Shown here piece after piece: positions 18,373 through 27,832 of a stretch of DNA of 64,000 nucleotides. The notes under the pieces are model-generated. The model saw only the letters and a list, made by a program, of their open reading frames with translations. It had not been told where the DNA came from and did not search any database. A program made the position numbers and the translations under genes. The DNA is taken from contig NZ_CP098039.1 in assembly GCF_023650955.1 (NCBI RefSeq), positions 744,001 to 808,000 on the forward strand. The letters are read 5' to 3'. This stretch comes from Thermosynechococcus sp. HN-54. GTDB taxonomy: Bacteria > Cyanobacteriota > Cyanobacteriia > Thermosynechococcales > Thermosynechococcaceae. The number at the start of each line of letters is the position of its first letter. Position 1 is the first letter of the stretch.

Positions 18373-19227
18373 ATGATTGAAAATATTCTATTGGCAGACT
18401 CAGGAACTGGACAATCCGAACAAATGCTCAAGTCGCTGATGGAGTTGCCAGCGATTCAACGGGCTGCCGTTACAGTATTGCACGTGATTCCCCCGAAAAT
18501 TACTGCCGAGGAGATGGCCGAACAACGTCAAGCAGGTGCCAAACTCCTAGCGGAAGCCGTTGCCCGACTGCACCTTGACCCGGTGATTAGTGTCAATACC
18601 ATGCTGCGGGAGGGGGATCCCAAAGATACAGTGTTGCATGTGGCCGATGAAATCAATGCTGACTTGATCATCATGGGATCGCGGGGACTCAAGCGACTGC
18701 AATCCATTCTCGAAAACTCCGTCAGCCAGTATGTGTTTCAACTGTCTTCCCGACCGATGTTGCTGGTACGCGATGACCTCTTTGTGAAGAAAATCAACCG
18801 CATCATGGTAGCGCTCAATAATTCTGCCGCAGCCAAAGCCTCCTTGGACTTAGCAGTGCGCCTGATGGAGGGGGTCAAGGGCGGTAAACTCATTCTTGCC
18901 CATGTCAACCCTGACCTCAAGGGACATGCTGATACCCCCAGCACGGCTGCTGAAAAGGATCCAATTCTTGCGGAAGCGGCAACGGTGGCCAAGCAGCGGG
19001 GTGTGGAATACCAGTGTGTCCTGACTACCGGCAAGCCCGGTGAAGAAATCTGCCGCATTGCTGCTGATACCAATGCCGATCTCCTCGTTCTGGGTTCCCC
19101 GGATCGGCGTCCGTCGATCGCCCGCAGTTTACCCGACTTGGATCGCCTCTTGGGCACTTCCCTTTCTGACTATGTGCGGGTCTATGCCGAGTGCCCCGTG
19201 CTCTTTGTGCGACAGTCGGAAGCGTAG
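18373..19227 (+). CDS. Tandem universal stress protein (two Usp domains)
   Basis: 284-residue protein made of two UspA-type Rossmann domains (about 1-135 and 140-284). Each ends with the nucleotide-binding loop: MGSRGLKRLQSILENSVSQYV in the first and LGSPDRRPS...LGTSLSDYV in the second. The first copy retains the G-x2-G-x9-G(S/T)-like pattern of ATP-binding members; the second is less canonical. UspA proteins act in stress survival; a specific role cannot be read from the sequence. Confidence 0.88.
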   Translation: MIENILLADSGTGQSEQMLKSLMELPAIQRAAVTVLHVIPPKITAEEMAEQRQAGAKLLAEAVARLHLDPVISVNTMLREGDPKDTVLHVADEINADLIIMGSRGLKRLQSILENSVSQYVFQLSSRPMLLVRDDLFVKKINRIMVALNNSAAAKASLDLAVRLMEGVKGGKLILAHVNPDLKGHADTPSTAAEKDPILAEAATVAKQRGVEYQCVLTTGKPGEEICRIAADTNADLLVLGSPDRRPSIARSLPDLDRLLGTSLSDYVRVYAECPVLFVRQSEA

Positions 19228-19242
19228 TCTCGTCTAGCGGCG

Positions 19243-19866
19243 GTGAACTTTTTCGATGATCTGCGCTGGCAGGGCGATCGCCAGTGGCGACAATTGGGTG
19301 AAGCCCTTGAGTACACCTTTCTCCAACTCTTTCGCCAGCAAACGGAGCCGTTTTGGGAGGACTCCCCCTCCTTAGAGGCATGGCTACGCTGGTTCTTTCA
19401 AGGGGTCTTGCTCGTTGGCCTTGGGTTCGCCCTGTATTTCCTAGGGCGCAGCCTGTGGCGATGGTGGCAGCGGCGATCGCCTTCCTCCTCAGCGACACCC
19501 CTTTCTACCCTTGAGGAGCGCCCCAGACCCGTGGAGGAATGGTTGGAACTCGCCCAAAACCTACAATTGGCGGGAGACTACCGAGGAGCCTGCCGTGCCC
19601 TTTATATGGCTTTGCTCTATCGGTTGCAGGAGGCGGGCTGGCTGCGGCTTGAGACCCATTGGACGAATGGCGACTACCTGCGGGAATTGGAGCGGCTCTT
19701 TCAACTGGGGGAGCGATCGCCAGCCGTGCGGCGGTGTATTCAGCACCTCTTTCAAGTTCACAGTCGCAGTTACTATGGCGGCGAAGCCGTGGATGCCCAA
19801 ACCCTAGCCACCTGTCAAGCGGCCTACTTTGAGGCAGAACCCTTTCTGCGGGAGACCCAACAATGA
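19243..19866 (+). CDS. DUF4129 domain-containing membrane protein
   Basis: 207-residue protein with a GTG start at 19243, one membrane helix (about residues 48-68) and a C-terminal DUF4129 domain containing LQLAGDYRGACRALYMALLYRLQEAGW and THWTNGDYLRELER. DUF4129 proteins commonly sit with DUF4350 and MoxR ATPase genes; here DUF4350 follows with a four-base overlap (ATGA), while a MoxR gene lies about 40 kb away at 60831. The biochemical role is unknown. Confidence 0.8.
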   Translation: MNFFDDLRWQGDRQWRQLGEALEYTFLQLFRQQTEPFWEDSPSLEAWLRWFFQGVLLVGLGFALYFLGRSLWRWWQRRSPSSSATPLSTLEERPRPVEEWLELAQNLQLAGDYRGACRALYMALLYRLQEAGWLRLETHWTNGDYLRELERLFQLGERSPAVRRCIQHLFQVHSRSYYGGEAVDAQTLATCQAAYFEAEPFLRETQQ

Positions 19867-20990
19867 TCTCAATTAACCGCCGGCAGGGGGTGTTCCTCGC
19901 CTTGGCTGTCCTTGTGTTGCTGGTGGTCGGTCTCCTGATGCTGGCGGTGGCTCCCAGTAGCCGCGCTGGCTCCTCCTTTGATACCTCCCCTTGGGGCACC
20001 CAGCAATTCTATGCCTACCTAGAGCAGCAGGGGTTTCGGGTGGAGCGCTGGCAGCGGAACTATAACAACCTCAGGGGCAAAGGGCACGTTCTCCTTCAAA
20101 TCAGTAGTCGTCCCATCGGTTGGCCACCGTCCCTTGTGGACTGGTTGGCACAGGGCAATACGCTGGTGCGTTTTTACTGGCATGGCGAACCCACGGCAGC
20201 CCCCTTTGCGGCACGGCTCTCAATGCCCCAAGGCAATGTGTTAGTTGAAACGCGCCGCCGCGTTCCTTTCCAGCAGGGCGATCGCCCCCTCCTCAAGGAT
20301 GATCAGGGTTTGATTGTCTATCTCAAATACGCCAACAATCTCCATAATCATGAACAGCGCGTTCTTGGGGTCTATCCTTGGTTGGTCGCCAATGCCTATG
20401 GCAGCGAAACGGGTCTTGCCAACTTTGCGGTTGTGGCTCAGCTTTTGCAGGAGGTGGCCGAACCGGGGGAAACGATATACTTTGATGAATGGCTGCACGG
20501 CTACCGCCAACGCACTCCAGAGGATGTGGTCAGTGAGACGGTGCCTGCAACCCTCTTCGACTACTTCAGTCGTACCCCTTGGTTGGCTGTGGGCTTGCAA
20601 TTGGCCCTCTTGTTCCTCTTTTTACTATGGCAACAAAGTCAACGTTTTGGCCCGCCCCTATTGGAAAAAGAACCTATCGCCAGTAATAGTGCTGCCTACA
20701 TTGAAGCCCTCGCAGGTGTTCTTGAGCGGGCACAGCAGCGGCAGTTTGTCTTAGAACAGCTTCAAGATCGCTTTCGATACGATTTAGCCAACCAACTCGG
20801 TCTTGCCGCCAATCCTCACCATCCGCCTGGGGATTCAGAACTCATTCAAGCATGGCAGACCGCAACGGGGCGATCGCCCAACTCCCTGCAAGACCTCCTC
20901 AGTATGTACCACAGCATTGATGATGCTCAGTTACTTAAATGGCTAGAGCAGGCCGGCAGTGCCCTACAGGCTCTGAAAAGGGCTGTCTAA
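19863..20990 (+). CDS. DUF4350 domain-containing membrane protein
   Basis: 375-residue protein with an N-terminal membrane helix (about 12-32), an extracytoplasmic-type DUF4350 domain beginning SSFDTSPWGTQQFYAYLEQQGFRV, a second helix near 240-258 (LALLFLFLLW) and a cytoplasmic helical tail. The start overlaps the upstream DUF4129 gene by four bases, so the two are translationally coupled. Members of this family are thought to work with MoxR ATPases in membrane-protein maturation; that is inference from gene context in other genomes. Confidence 0.8.
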   Translation: MISINRRQGVFLALAVLVLLVVGLLMLAVAPSSRAGSSFDTSPWGTQQFYAYLEQQGFRVERWQRNYNNLRGKGHVLLQISSRPIGWPPSLVDWLAQGNTLVRFYWHGEPTAAPFAARLSMPQGNVLVETRRRVPFQQGDRPLLKDDQGLIVYLKYANNLHNHEQRVLGVYPWLVANAYGSETGLANFAVVAQLLQEVAEPGETIYFDEWLHGYRQRTPEDVVSETVPATLFDYFSRTPWLAVGLQLALLFLFLLWQQSQRFGPPLLEKEPIASNSAAYIEALAGVLERAQQRQFVLEQLQDRFRYDLANQLGLAANPHHPPGDSELIQAWQTATGRSPNSLQDLLSMYHSIDDAQLLKWLEQAGSALQALKRAV

Positions 20991-20994
20991 TGCT

Positions 20995-21321
20995 CTAGCC
21001 CTTCGGCTTTGTCCTCACACACACGGGTCCATTGACAAGGGTTTGGCAAGCCAAGCGATAATTCTCTGGCTTACGGCGGAGCCTGCGTTCTTCCACTGGT
21101 GTGCGGGGTGAGAGATTTTCCATGCCCTCGACGATCTCAACAATACAGGTGCCACACTGGCCATAGCCCCCACAATTCAAGAGCTTGCCCTTGAGGGTGT
21201 AGAGGTCAACCCCCGCTTCCATTGCTTTTAAGCGCAGATTCGCGCCATTGGCAGCAATAATTTCTTTGTTTTCGTTAACAAACTTAATATTTGTGGCCAC
21301 AAATTCAGCCTTGCTTGCCAT
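20995..21321 (-). CDS. 2Fe-2S ferredoxin
   Basis: 108-residue plant/bacterial-type [2Fe-2S] ferredoxin. Cluster ligands are visible as [11 protein letters not shown] (C-x5-C-x2-C) and the fourth Cys in RLACQTLV. The longer spacing between the first two cysteines and the R-rich segment before the last Cys differ from the photosynthetic PetF type, so this is one of the minor ferredoxins. The electron partner is unknown. Convergent with the DUF4350 gene, 4 bases between stops. Confidence 0.88.
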   Translation of the reverse strand: MASKAEFVATNIKFVNENKEIIAANGANLRLKAMEAGVDLYTLKGKLLNCGGYGQCGTCIVEIVEGMENLSPRTPVEERRLRRKPENYRLACQTLVNGPVCVRTKPKG

Positions 21322-21510
21322 AGGAACCTACGCTAGTTACCATTCTTAATACATTCTCATTTTGGCAGAAAAACTGCCCAACCGTAGCTGAAGTTACGGG
21401 TAAATTGGCCGTTAAACTCTTAGTAGGGAAGCGGTTGTTACCGTGATCCGGCTGCTTAATAAAATTTGTTCATGCAAACGCTAAATTTTTGTATAGGAGG
21501 AGCGTAGTCA

Positions 21511-23043
21511 ATGGGACTACCCTGGTACCGAGTCCACACTGTCCTGATCAATGATCCAGGGCGGTTGATTGCGGCCCACCTGATGCACACGGCATTGGTC
21601 GCCGGTTGGGCAGGGTCGATGGCTCTTTATGAGCTAGCTATTTTTGATCCCAGTGATCCCGTTCTCAACCCAATGTGGCGGCAGGGAATGTTTGTGTTGC
21701 CCTTCATGGCACGGTTGGGGGTCACGGGTTCTTGGAGCGGTTGGAGTATTACTGGCGAAACGGGGATTGACCCCGGTTTCTGGAGCTTTGAGGGGGTTGC
21801 CCTAGCTCACATCGTGCTCTCAGGTCTGTTGTTCTTGGCGGCCTGCTGGCACTGGGTCTATTGGGATCTCGAACTCTTCCGCGATCCTCGCACCGGTGAG
21901 CCGGCCCTCGACTTGCCGAAAATGTTTGGCATTCACCTGTTCCTTGCCGGTTTACTCTGCTTTAGCTTTGGTGCTTTTCACCTGACGGGTCTCTTTGGCC
22001 CTGGGATGTGGGTCTCTGACCCCTATGGCTTGACGGGCAGTGTTCAGCCTGTCGCACCCGAATGGGGACCCGATGGCTTTAACCCCTACAACCCCGGTGG
22101 TGTGGTTGCTCACCATATCGCCGCAGGCATTGTCGGTATTATTGCTGGTTTATTCCACCTGCTGGTGCGTCCACCCCAACGGCTTTACAAAGCTCTGCGC
22201 ATGGGGAACATCGAAACGGTACTCTCCAGCAGTATTGCCGCTGTCTTCTTTGCTGCCTTTGTTGTTGCCGGCACGATGTGGTATGGTAGTGCCACCACGC
22301 CCATTGAACTCTTTGGTCCAACTCGCTATCAGTGGGACAGTGGCTACTTCCAACAGGAAATTAACCGCCGCGTGCAGGCCTCCCTCGCCAGTGGCGCCAC
22401 CCTTGAAGAGGCTTGGTCGGCCATTCCAGAGAAACTAGCTTTCTATGATTACATTGGCAATAACCCCGCTAAAGGAGGTCTCTTCCGCACTGGCCCGATG
22501 AACAAAGGGGATGGGATTGCCCAAGCTTGGAAAGGCCATGCTGTCTTCCGCAACAAAGAGGGTGAAGAACTCTTTGTCCGTCGCATGCCCAACTTCTTTG
22601 AAAGCTTCCCCGTCATCCTCACCGATAAGAATGGCGTTGTCAAAGCCGACATTCCCTTCCGTCGTGCCGAGTCGAAGTATAGCTTTGAGCAACAAGGCGT
22701 TACCGTTAGCTTCTACGGTGGTGAATTGAATGGCCAAACCTTCACTGATCCACCCACCGTCAAGAGCTATGCCCGTAAAGCTATCTTCGGTGAGATCTTT
22801 GAATTCGATAAGGAAACCCTCAACTCCGACGGGATTTTCCGCACCAGTCCCCGTGGCTGGTTTACCTTCGGCCATGCAGTGTTTGCCTTGCTCTTCTTCT
22901 TTGGTCACATTTGGCATGGTGCCCGCACGCTGTTCCGCGATGTCTTCTCTGGGATTGATCCCGAACTGTCGCCGGAGCAAGTGGAATGGGGCTTCTACCA
23001 AAAAGTGGGCGATGTTACCACTCGCCGCAAAGAAGCTGTCTAG
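21511..23043 (+). CDS. psbB: Photosystem II CP47 chlorophyll-binding protein
   Basis: 510-residue inner antenna protein of photosystem II, in the thylakoid membrane. It starts [20 protein letters not shown] and has six membrane helices with chlorophyll-ligating histidines, such as [30 protein letters not shown] and [17 protein letters not shown]. The large lumenal loop between helices five and six (about residues 258-450) is complete. The AGGAGGAGCG site upstream of the ATG is a strong ribosome binding site. Followed by psbT. Confidence 0.99.
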   Translation: MGLPWYRVHTVLINDPGRLIAAHLMHTALVAGWAGSMALYELAIFDPSDPVLNPMWRQGMFVLPFMARLGVTGSWSGWSITGETGIDPGFWSFEGVALAHIVLSGLLFLAACWHWVYWDLELFRDPRTGEPALDLPKMFGIHLFLAGLLCFSFGAFHLTGLFGPGMWVSDPYGLTGSVQPVAPEWGPDGFNPYNPGGVVAHHIAAGIVGIIAGLFHLLVRPPQRLYKALRMGNIETVLSSSIAAVFFAAFVVAGTMWYGSATTPIELFGPTRYQWDSGYFQQEINRRVQASLASGATLEEAWSAIPEKLAFYDYIGNNPAKGGLFRTGPMNKGDGIAQAWKGHAVFRNKEGEELFVRRMPNFFESFPVILTDKNGVVKADIPFRRAESKYSFEQQGVTVSFYGGELNGQTFTDPPTVKSYARKAIFGEIFEFDKETLNSDGIFRTSPRGWFTFGHAVFALLFFFGHIWHGARTLFRDVFSGIDPELSPEQVEWGFYQKVGDVTTRRKEAV

Positions 23044-23062
23044 TCATTCCTAGGGGACTACT

Positions 23063-23161
23063 ATGGAAACCATCACCTACGTTTTCATTTTTGCCTGCAT
23101 TATCGCGCTGTTCTTCTTTGCCATCTTCTTCCGTGAGCCTCCTCGGATCACCAAGAAGTAG
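23063..23161 (+). CDS. psbT: Photosystem II protein PsbT
   Basis: 32-residue single-helix subunit at the photosystem II dimer interface. The protein starts METITYVFIFACIIALFFFA and ends FREPPRITKK, as in other cyanobacteria. It begins 19 bases after psbB and is followed by a terminator, forming a psbB-psbT unit. Confidence 0.97.
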   Translation: METITYVFIFACIIALFFFAIFFREPPRITKK

Positions 23162-23202
23162 CCTCTGACCCATCAGCAAATAGGTCTTTAATACTTGACT
23201 TG

Positions 23203-23229
23203 CCGATCGCCCCTGCGGTCGGTTTTTTT
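23203..23229 (+). terminator. Intrinsic terminator of psbB-psbT
   Basis: Stem CCGATCGC/GCGGTCGG with a four-base loop (23203-23222) followed by seven T residues. It ends the psbB-psbT transcript. Confidence 0.85.
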
Positions 23230-23368
23230 GATTTTTATTTAATGTTCAGGAGGATGATGCCCGCCGCTTCCTGAATCTTTTGCTCCCGAAGTCACGGTTT
23301 CTGGTACAGTCTTTATGGCACGGTGGGATGGCCAAGCTTGTTGTCTGTCAATCGCTAAGGAGAAACCT

Positions 23369-24721
23369 CTGAGTACCCGAGTCATTATTGTCCGCCACGG
23401 TGAAAGCACGTTTAATGTCCAAGAACGGGTGCAAGGTCACAGTGATGCTTCTTCACTGACGGAGCGCGGTCACTGGATGGCAGCGCAAGTGGGTCTGGCT
23501 CTACGGGGCATTCCCATCCGCAAGATTTACACCAGTCCCCTAAAACGGGCACGGGAAACGGCAGAGGGCATCCATACCCAACTCCAAGATCCTGAACTCC
23601 AGCCACCCCATGCCCTTGAGCTGCTGAAAGAGATTGCCCTGCCAGCTTGGGAGGATCTGCCCTTTGCAGAGGTGAAGGCACGTTTTCCCGAAGACTATCG
23701 CCGTTGGCAGGAAGCGCCAGAGACCTTGATGATGAAAATCACGACAGAGAGTGGCGAAACGAAGGAGTTTTTCCCGCTCTTAGATCTCTACGATCGCGCG
23801 GGTCTGGTTCTGGAAGCACTGTTGGCAGCTCACGAGAATGAAGCAATTGTCATTGTTGGCCACAGTGGCATGAACCGTGCCCTCATTTGCACTGCGCTAG
23901 GGTTGGGGGTAAAAGGCTACTTGCGGCTGCAGCAGGCCAATGGCGGTATTAGCGTCTTAAATTTCAGCAATGGCTTGCGACAACCCGCGCAACTGGAAGC
24001 CCTTAACCTCACCAGTCATCTCAATGATCCCTTCCCACAGCCGCGTTTCAAGGAGCAAACGCTGCGCATCTTTCTAGTGCGCCACGGTGAAACGGACTGG
24101 AATCGCGAGGGACGCTTCCAAGGGCAAATTGATGTGCCTCTGAATGAAAATGGCCGTGCCCAAGCGGCGGCGGTGGCAGAATTTCTCAAGGAGGTGCCCT
24201 TTCACCATGCCCTCAGTAGTCCCCTGCTGCGTCCCAAGGATACCGCCTTAGCGATTTTGCAGCATCACCCCGATGTTGAACTAGAACTGGAGCCGGCGCT
24301 TGCGGAAATTAGCCACGGCGATTGGGAGGGCAAGTTTGAACCAGAGGTGGAGGCGGCCTATCCCGGTGAACTGGAACGCTGGCGCACTACCCCAGCCCTT
24401 GTGCAAATGCCCAATGGGGAAAACCTCCACCAAGTACGCGATCGCGTGGTTAAGGCCTGGGAACTATGGCTGAAGCGCTGGAAAGCCCATGCCCTCACCC
24501 CCCATAATGTCTTGGTCGTAGCCCACGATGCCACCAATAAGGTCTTGCTCTGCCACATTGTTGGTCTGGACATTGAAAACTTCTGGCTCTTTAAGCAGGG
24601 GAATGGTAGCGTCACGGTGATTGACTATCCTCTGAAGGGGGGACTGCCGCGATTGCAGGCGGTAAATATCACCACCCATTTGGGGGGCGTGCTGGATCGG
24701 ACAGCGGCGGGAGCCTTGTAG
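23369..24721 (+). CDS. Two-domain histidine phosphatase / phosphoglycerate mutase-like
   Basis: About 450-residue protein with two histidine phosphatase domains. Each has the catalytic RHG motif: VRHGESTFN near the N terminus and VRHGETDWN near residue 235, and each has the second histidine, in IVGHSGMNRALI and VVAHDATNKVLL. The pair of domains suggests a broad phosphomonoesterase rather than a glycolytic mutase. The start is uncertain: an in-frame CTG at 23369 has AAGGAG six bases upstream and gives LSTRVIIVRHGEST, the normal domain start, while an ATG at 23315 would add 18 unrelated residues. Confidence 0.85.
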   Translation: MSTRVIIVRHGESTFNVQERVQGHSDASSLTERGHWMAAQVGLALRGIPIRKIYTSPLKRARETAEGIHTQLQDPELQPPHALELLKEIALPAWEDLPFAEVKARFPEDYRRWQEAPETLMMKITTESGETKEFFPLLDLYDRAGLVLEALLAAHENEAIVIVGHSGMNRALICTALGLGVKGYLRLQQANGGISVLNFSNGLRQPAQLEALNLTSHLNDPFPQPRFKEQTLRIFLVRHGETDWNREGRFQGQIDVPLNENGRAQAAAVAEFLKEVPFHHALSSPLLRPKDTALAILQHHPDVELELEPALAEISHGDWEGKFEPEVEAAYPGELERWRTTPALVQMPNGENLHQVRDRVVKAWELWLKRWKAHALTPHNVLVVAHDATNKVLLCHIVGLDIENFWLFKQGNGSVTVIDYPLKGGLPRLQAVNITTHLGGVLDRTAAGAL

Positions 24722-24724
24722 GGC

Positions 24725-25990
24725 ATGGTGTGGCGACTGTTGCAACAGGTGCGGCTGCTGGATCCGGTCAACCGCCAAGATGAGCGCGCCAATGTGCTGC
24801 TCGCAGAGGATCAACTGGTGGCGATCGCTCCCCAAGAGATCCCCACGGATACAGAAGTCATTGATGCCTCAGATTGGGTGCTGGCGCCCCCCTTGGTGGA
24901 TCTCTACAGCCACAGTGGTCAACCGGGCTATGAGGCGCGAGAAACCCTTGAGACACTGTTGGCCGCTGCCGCTGCCGGGGGGGTGCAGCATTTAACCCTC
25001 TTACCGACGACAGAGCCTGTGATTGACACCCCTGCTGTGTGGCAAGCGCTGCAACAGGCGATACCGACCACTGCTTGGTCACAGGTGCGGGTTTGGGGGG
25101 CACTCACCCAAGGGGGCAAGGGGGCAGCTCTAACTGATTTAGCGGAACTAGCCGCCAGTGGGGTAGTTGGCTTTTGTGATGATCGGGGGTTGACCCATTG
25201 GCCGTTGGTACAGCGGGCGCTGACCTATGTCCAGCCCTTGGGAAAACCGGTGGCTCTTTGGCCCTTTGATCCGGCCTTGGCTGCCAATGGCGTGGCGCGG
25301 CAAAGTGGGGTGGCCATTCGCTTGGGGTTGGTGGAGCAACTCGTCTGCTGTGAAACGATTCCCCTATTGGCGATTTTGGAACTGGCGCGCAGCGTCTCAA
25401 CGCCGATTCACTTGATGCGTCTATCCACAGCTCGCAGTGTGGAGATTCTGGCCAAGGAAAAGCCCGCACATGTCAGTGCCAGTGTGTCTTGGCTGCATCT
25501 CCTGTTTGAGGTTGAGGATTTGGCCAGCTACGATCCGAATCTCCGCCTTGACCCTCCCTTGGGCACAGCGAGCGATCGCCAGGCGCTCATTGAAGGACTG
25601 AAAACGGGCGTCATTGAGGCGATCGCCATTGACCACACCCCCTTGCTCTACGAAGAAAAAATGGTTTCTTTTGCCGAGGCACTCCCCGGCGCCATTGGTT
25701 TGGAATTAGCCCTACCCGCCCTCTGGCAGGAACTCGTTGCCAAGGAATACCTGAGTGCCTTGGTTCTTTGGCACGCCCTGAGTACAGCACCCGCGCGCAT
25801 TTTGGACATTGAGCCACCCCGCCTCGAACTGAACAGTCGTAACTTTGTGCTCTTTGATCCGACCGTGACGTGGACAGTGACGCACCAAAGCCTGCGATCG
25901 CGCGCTAGGAATACGCCCTTTTGGCAGCAATCTCTGCGGGGTCAACTGGTGCCCTTTTCGCCAAGCATGAACTCTGGCCGCACCCACTGA
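24725..25990 (+). CDS. Dihydroorotase-like protein with degenerate metal site
   Basis: 421-residue amidohydrolase-fold protein most like dihydroorotase (pyrimidine synthesis). The overall family blocks are present ([45 protein letters not shown]). However, the zinc-binding HxH is changed to Y-S-H, the usual PHHLLL is SWLHLLF, and HxxH before the ST motif reads HLMRLST, so most metal ligands appear lost. This recalls the inactive PyrC' partners of aspartate transcarbamoylase in some bacteria. I infer a structural or inactive homologue, not an active enzyme. It starts 3 bases after the phosphatase gene and its end overlaps fumC by 49 bases. Confidence 0.78.
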   Translation: MVWRLLQQVRLLDPVNRQDERANVLLAEDQLVAIAPQEIPTDTEVIDASDWVLAPPLVDLYSHSGQPGYEARETLETLLAAAAAGGVQHLTLLPTTEPVIDTPAVWQALQQAIPTTAWSQVRVWGALTQGGKGAALTDLAELAASGVVGFCDDRGLTHWPLVQRALTYVQPLGKPVALWPFDPALAANGVARQSGVAIRLGLVEQLVCCETIPLLAILELARSVSTPIHLMRLSTARSVEILAKEKPAHVSASVSWLHLLFEVEDLASYDPNLRLDPPLGTASDRQALIEGLKTGVIEAIAIDHTPLLYEEKMVSFAEALPGAIGLELALPALWQELVAKEYLSALVLWHALSTAPARILDIEPPRLELNSRNFVLFDPTVTWTVTHQSLRSRARNTPFWQQSLRGQLVPFSPSMNSGRTH

Positions 25991-27345
25991 TCAAACTCCT
26001 CAGCCGTGAGGTAGCCCAATTCCACCGCCGCTTCCTTGAGGGTTTTACCCTCGCTATAGGCTTTTTTGGCGACGGCTGCGGCCTTGTCATAGCCAATGTG
26101 GGGGTTCAAGGCCGTCACTAACATGAGCGATCGCTCCAAGTGGCGCTGAATTTGCTCCCGATTGGGTTCAATGCCTACGAGGCAAAACTCTGTAAAGGCT
26201 TGACCAGCATCACTCAGCAGTTTGATCGATCGCAGGACATTGTGAATGATGAGGGGCTTATAAACATTCAGTTCAAAATTCCCTTGACTGCCGGCGATTC
26301 CCACTGCGGCATCATTCCCCATCACCTGAACACAGACCATCGTTAGGGCTTCACATTGGGTGGGATTCACCTTACCGGGCATAATAGATGACCCCGGCTC
26401 ATTGGCGGGTAGAATCAACTCCCCTAGACCACAACGCGGCCCCGATCCCAGCCAGCGAATATCATTGGCCATTTTCATCATCGCCGCTGCTAAGGTTTTC
26501 AGGGCACCACTGAGCATCACCAAGGGGTCGTGAGCCGCTAAGGCAGCAAAGGGGTTCTCGACTTTGCAGAAGGGATAGCCGGTCATTTGGGCTAATTCCG
26601 CGGCCACGCGATCGCCAAAACCCGCCGGCGCATTCAAACCGGTTCCCACAGCCGTACCGCCAATGGCTAAGGGATACAGATGCTGCAAGGCGTACTCAAT
26701 ATGGGCTTGACAGGCGGCAATTTGACTGGCGTAACCCGAGAATTCTTGGCCAAGGGTTAGAGGTACTGCATCCATCAAGTGGGTGCGCCCAATTTTAATA
26801 ATGTCGGCAAAGGCGATAACTTTTTCCTGCAATACCGTCAGTAGGTGCCGCAGCATTGGCAGCAGGTGTTCGTGCAGGGCAATGACCGTGGCAATATGCA
26901 TCGCCGTGGGAAAGGTGTCATTGGAGGATTGGCTACAGTTCACATGATCATTGGGGTGAATTGGTGTTTTGCTCCCTTTAACCCCCCCCGCCAGTTCAAT
27001 AGCACGGTTGGCAATCACCTCATTGACATTCATGTTGGTTTGGGTACCACTGCCCGTCTGCCAAATCGAGAGGGGAAATTGATCATCCCAGCGTCCTTCA
27101 ATGACCTCATCGGCAGCTTGAATAATCCATGCTGCTTTGTCAGCGGCTAACACCCCTAAATCGCGGTTGGCGATCGCGGCTGCCTTCTTTAGCCGTGCCA
27201 TGGCATGAATGACCTCTAGGGGCATCCGCTCATGACCCATCGGAAAATACTTCAGGGAGCGCGCCGTCTGGGCACCCCAGTAGCAGTCCGCTGGTACCTC
27301 AATGGCACCGAGGGAATCGTATTCTATCCGAGTTGCAGTTGTCAT
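25942..27345 (-). CDS. fumC: Fumarate hydratase, class II
   Basis: 467-residue homotetrameric, cofactor-free fumarase converting fumarate to malate. Seen: the catalytic His region [15 protein letters not shown], the conserved [13 protein letters not shown], and the signature loop [16 protein letters not shown]. The length is normal. The last 49 bases overlap the convergent dihydroorotase-like gene, so the two 3' ends are read on both strands. Confidence 0.96.
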   Translation of the reverse strand: MTTATRIEYDSLGAIEVPADCYWGAQTARSLKYFPMGHERMPLEVIHAMARLKKAAAIANRDLGVLAADKAAWIIQAADEVIEGRWDDQFPLSIWQTGSGTQTNMNVNEVIANRAIELAGGVKGSKTPIHPNDHVNCSQSSNDTFPTAMHIATVIALHEHLLPMLRHLLTVLQEKVIAFADIIKIGRTHLMDAVPLTLGQEFSGYASQIAACQAHIEYALQHLYPLAIGGTAVGTGLNAPAGFGDRVAAELAQMTGYPFCKVENPFAALAAHDPLVMLSGALKTLAAAMMKMANDIRWLGSGPRCGLGELILPANEPGSSIMPGKVNPTQCEALTMVCVQVMGNDAAVGIAGSQGNFELNVYKPLIIHNVLRSIKLLSDAGQAFTEFCLVGIEPNREQIQRHLERSLMLVTALNPHIGYDKAAAVAKKAYSEGKTLKEAAVELGYLTAEEFDQWVRPEFMLGEKGTS

Positions 27346-27475
27346 GATTCAGTCATACCGAGGGGAAGAACCCATCTCTCATCATTGCAGAAGGAGCAGC
27401 AGTTGCAGCCCTTAAACCCTACTTTGACTACAGCGGGGATGCTGGGGAAAACGAGTTTAGCCGATCGCTCCCCTG
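27346..27475. other. Left boundary of the accessory island
   Basis: 130 bases between fumC and the DUF499 gene. No integrase, tRNA or obvious attachment repeat is present. A HIP1-like element is nearby, as elsewhere in the chromosome. Confidence 0.3.
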
Positions 27476-27717
27476 TTAGCTCTGCTCAAAGGATTGACTC
27501 TTAAACTTGAGTGTTTTGCAATTCTCCATGACAGTACGCACGACGTTTTCTGGAACCCCTCTAGGAACCTCAGCTTCGATTTCTAGGGTAACTTTAACGG
27601 TTGCCCCATCCAAGGCAATCAGGTGTTGAATGACTTCGCTAGCGATCGTGGCCACATCTCGGTTTACCCGCAGTGGATCAAGCGCCACGTTCCCATAAAA
27701 TCTGCGGAGGATAGGGG

Positions 27718-27832
27718 GAGAGGATTGAGGAGTGAGCGGTGAGGAGTGAGCAGTGGGGGAAACTGAGCTACTCTCTGCATTCTCTTTTCTCTCTTCTCGA
27801 TTCTCTCTCCTCTCTTTATTGAGCTGTTCTTG
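27718..27832. repeat. Purine/pyrimidine-biased low-complexity insertion in DUF499
   Basis: Stretch with GAGGAGTGAGCGGTGAGGAG and then CTCTTTTCTCTCTTCTCGAT. Translated in frame as KERRENREERKENAESSS..., absent from the core domain. A similar tract is found in the helicase at 37380-37472. Confidence 0.5.

Noticed and set aside
24491-24510. CCCTCACCCCCC match to the island repeat
   Set aside because: It is a chance match within the phosphatase gene; the second arm of the palindrome is missing.
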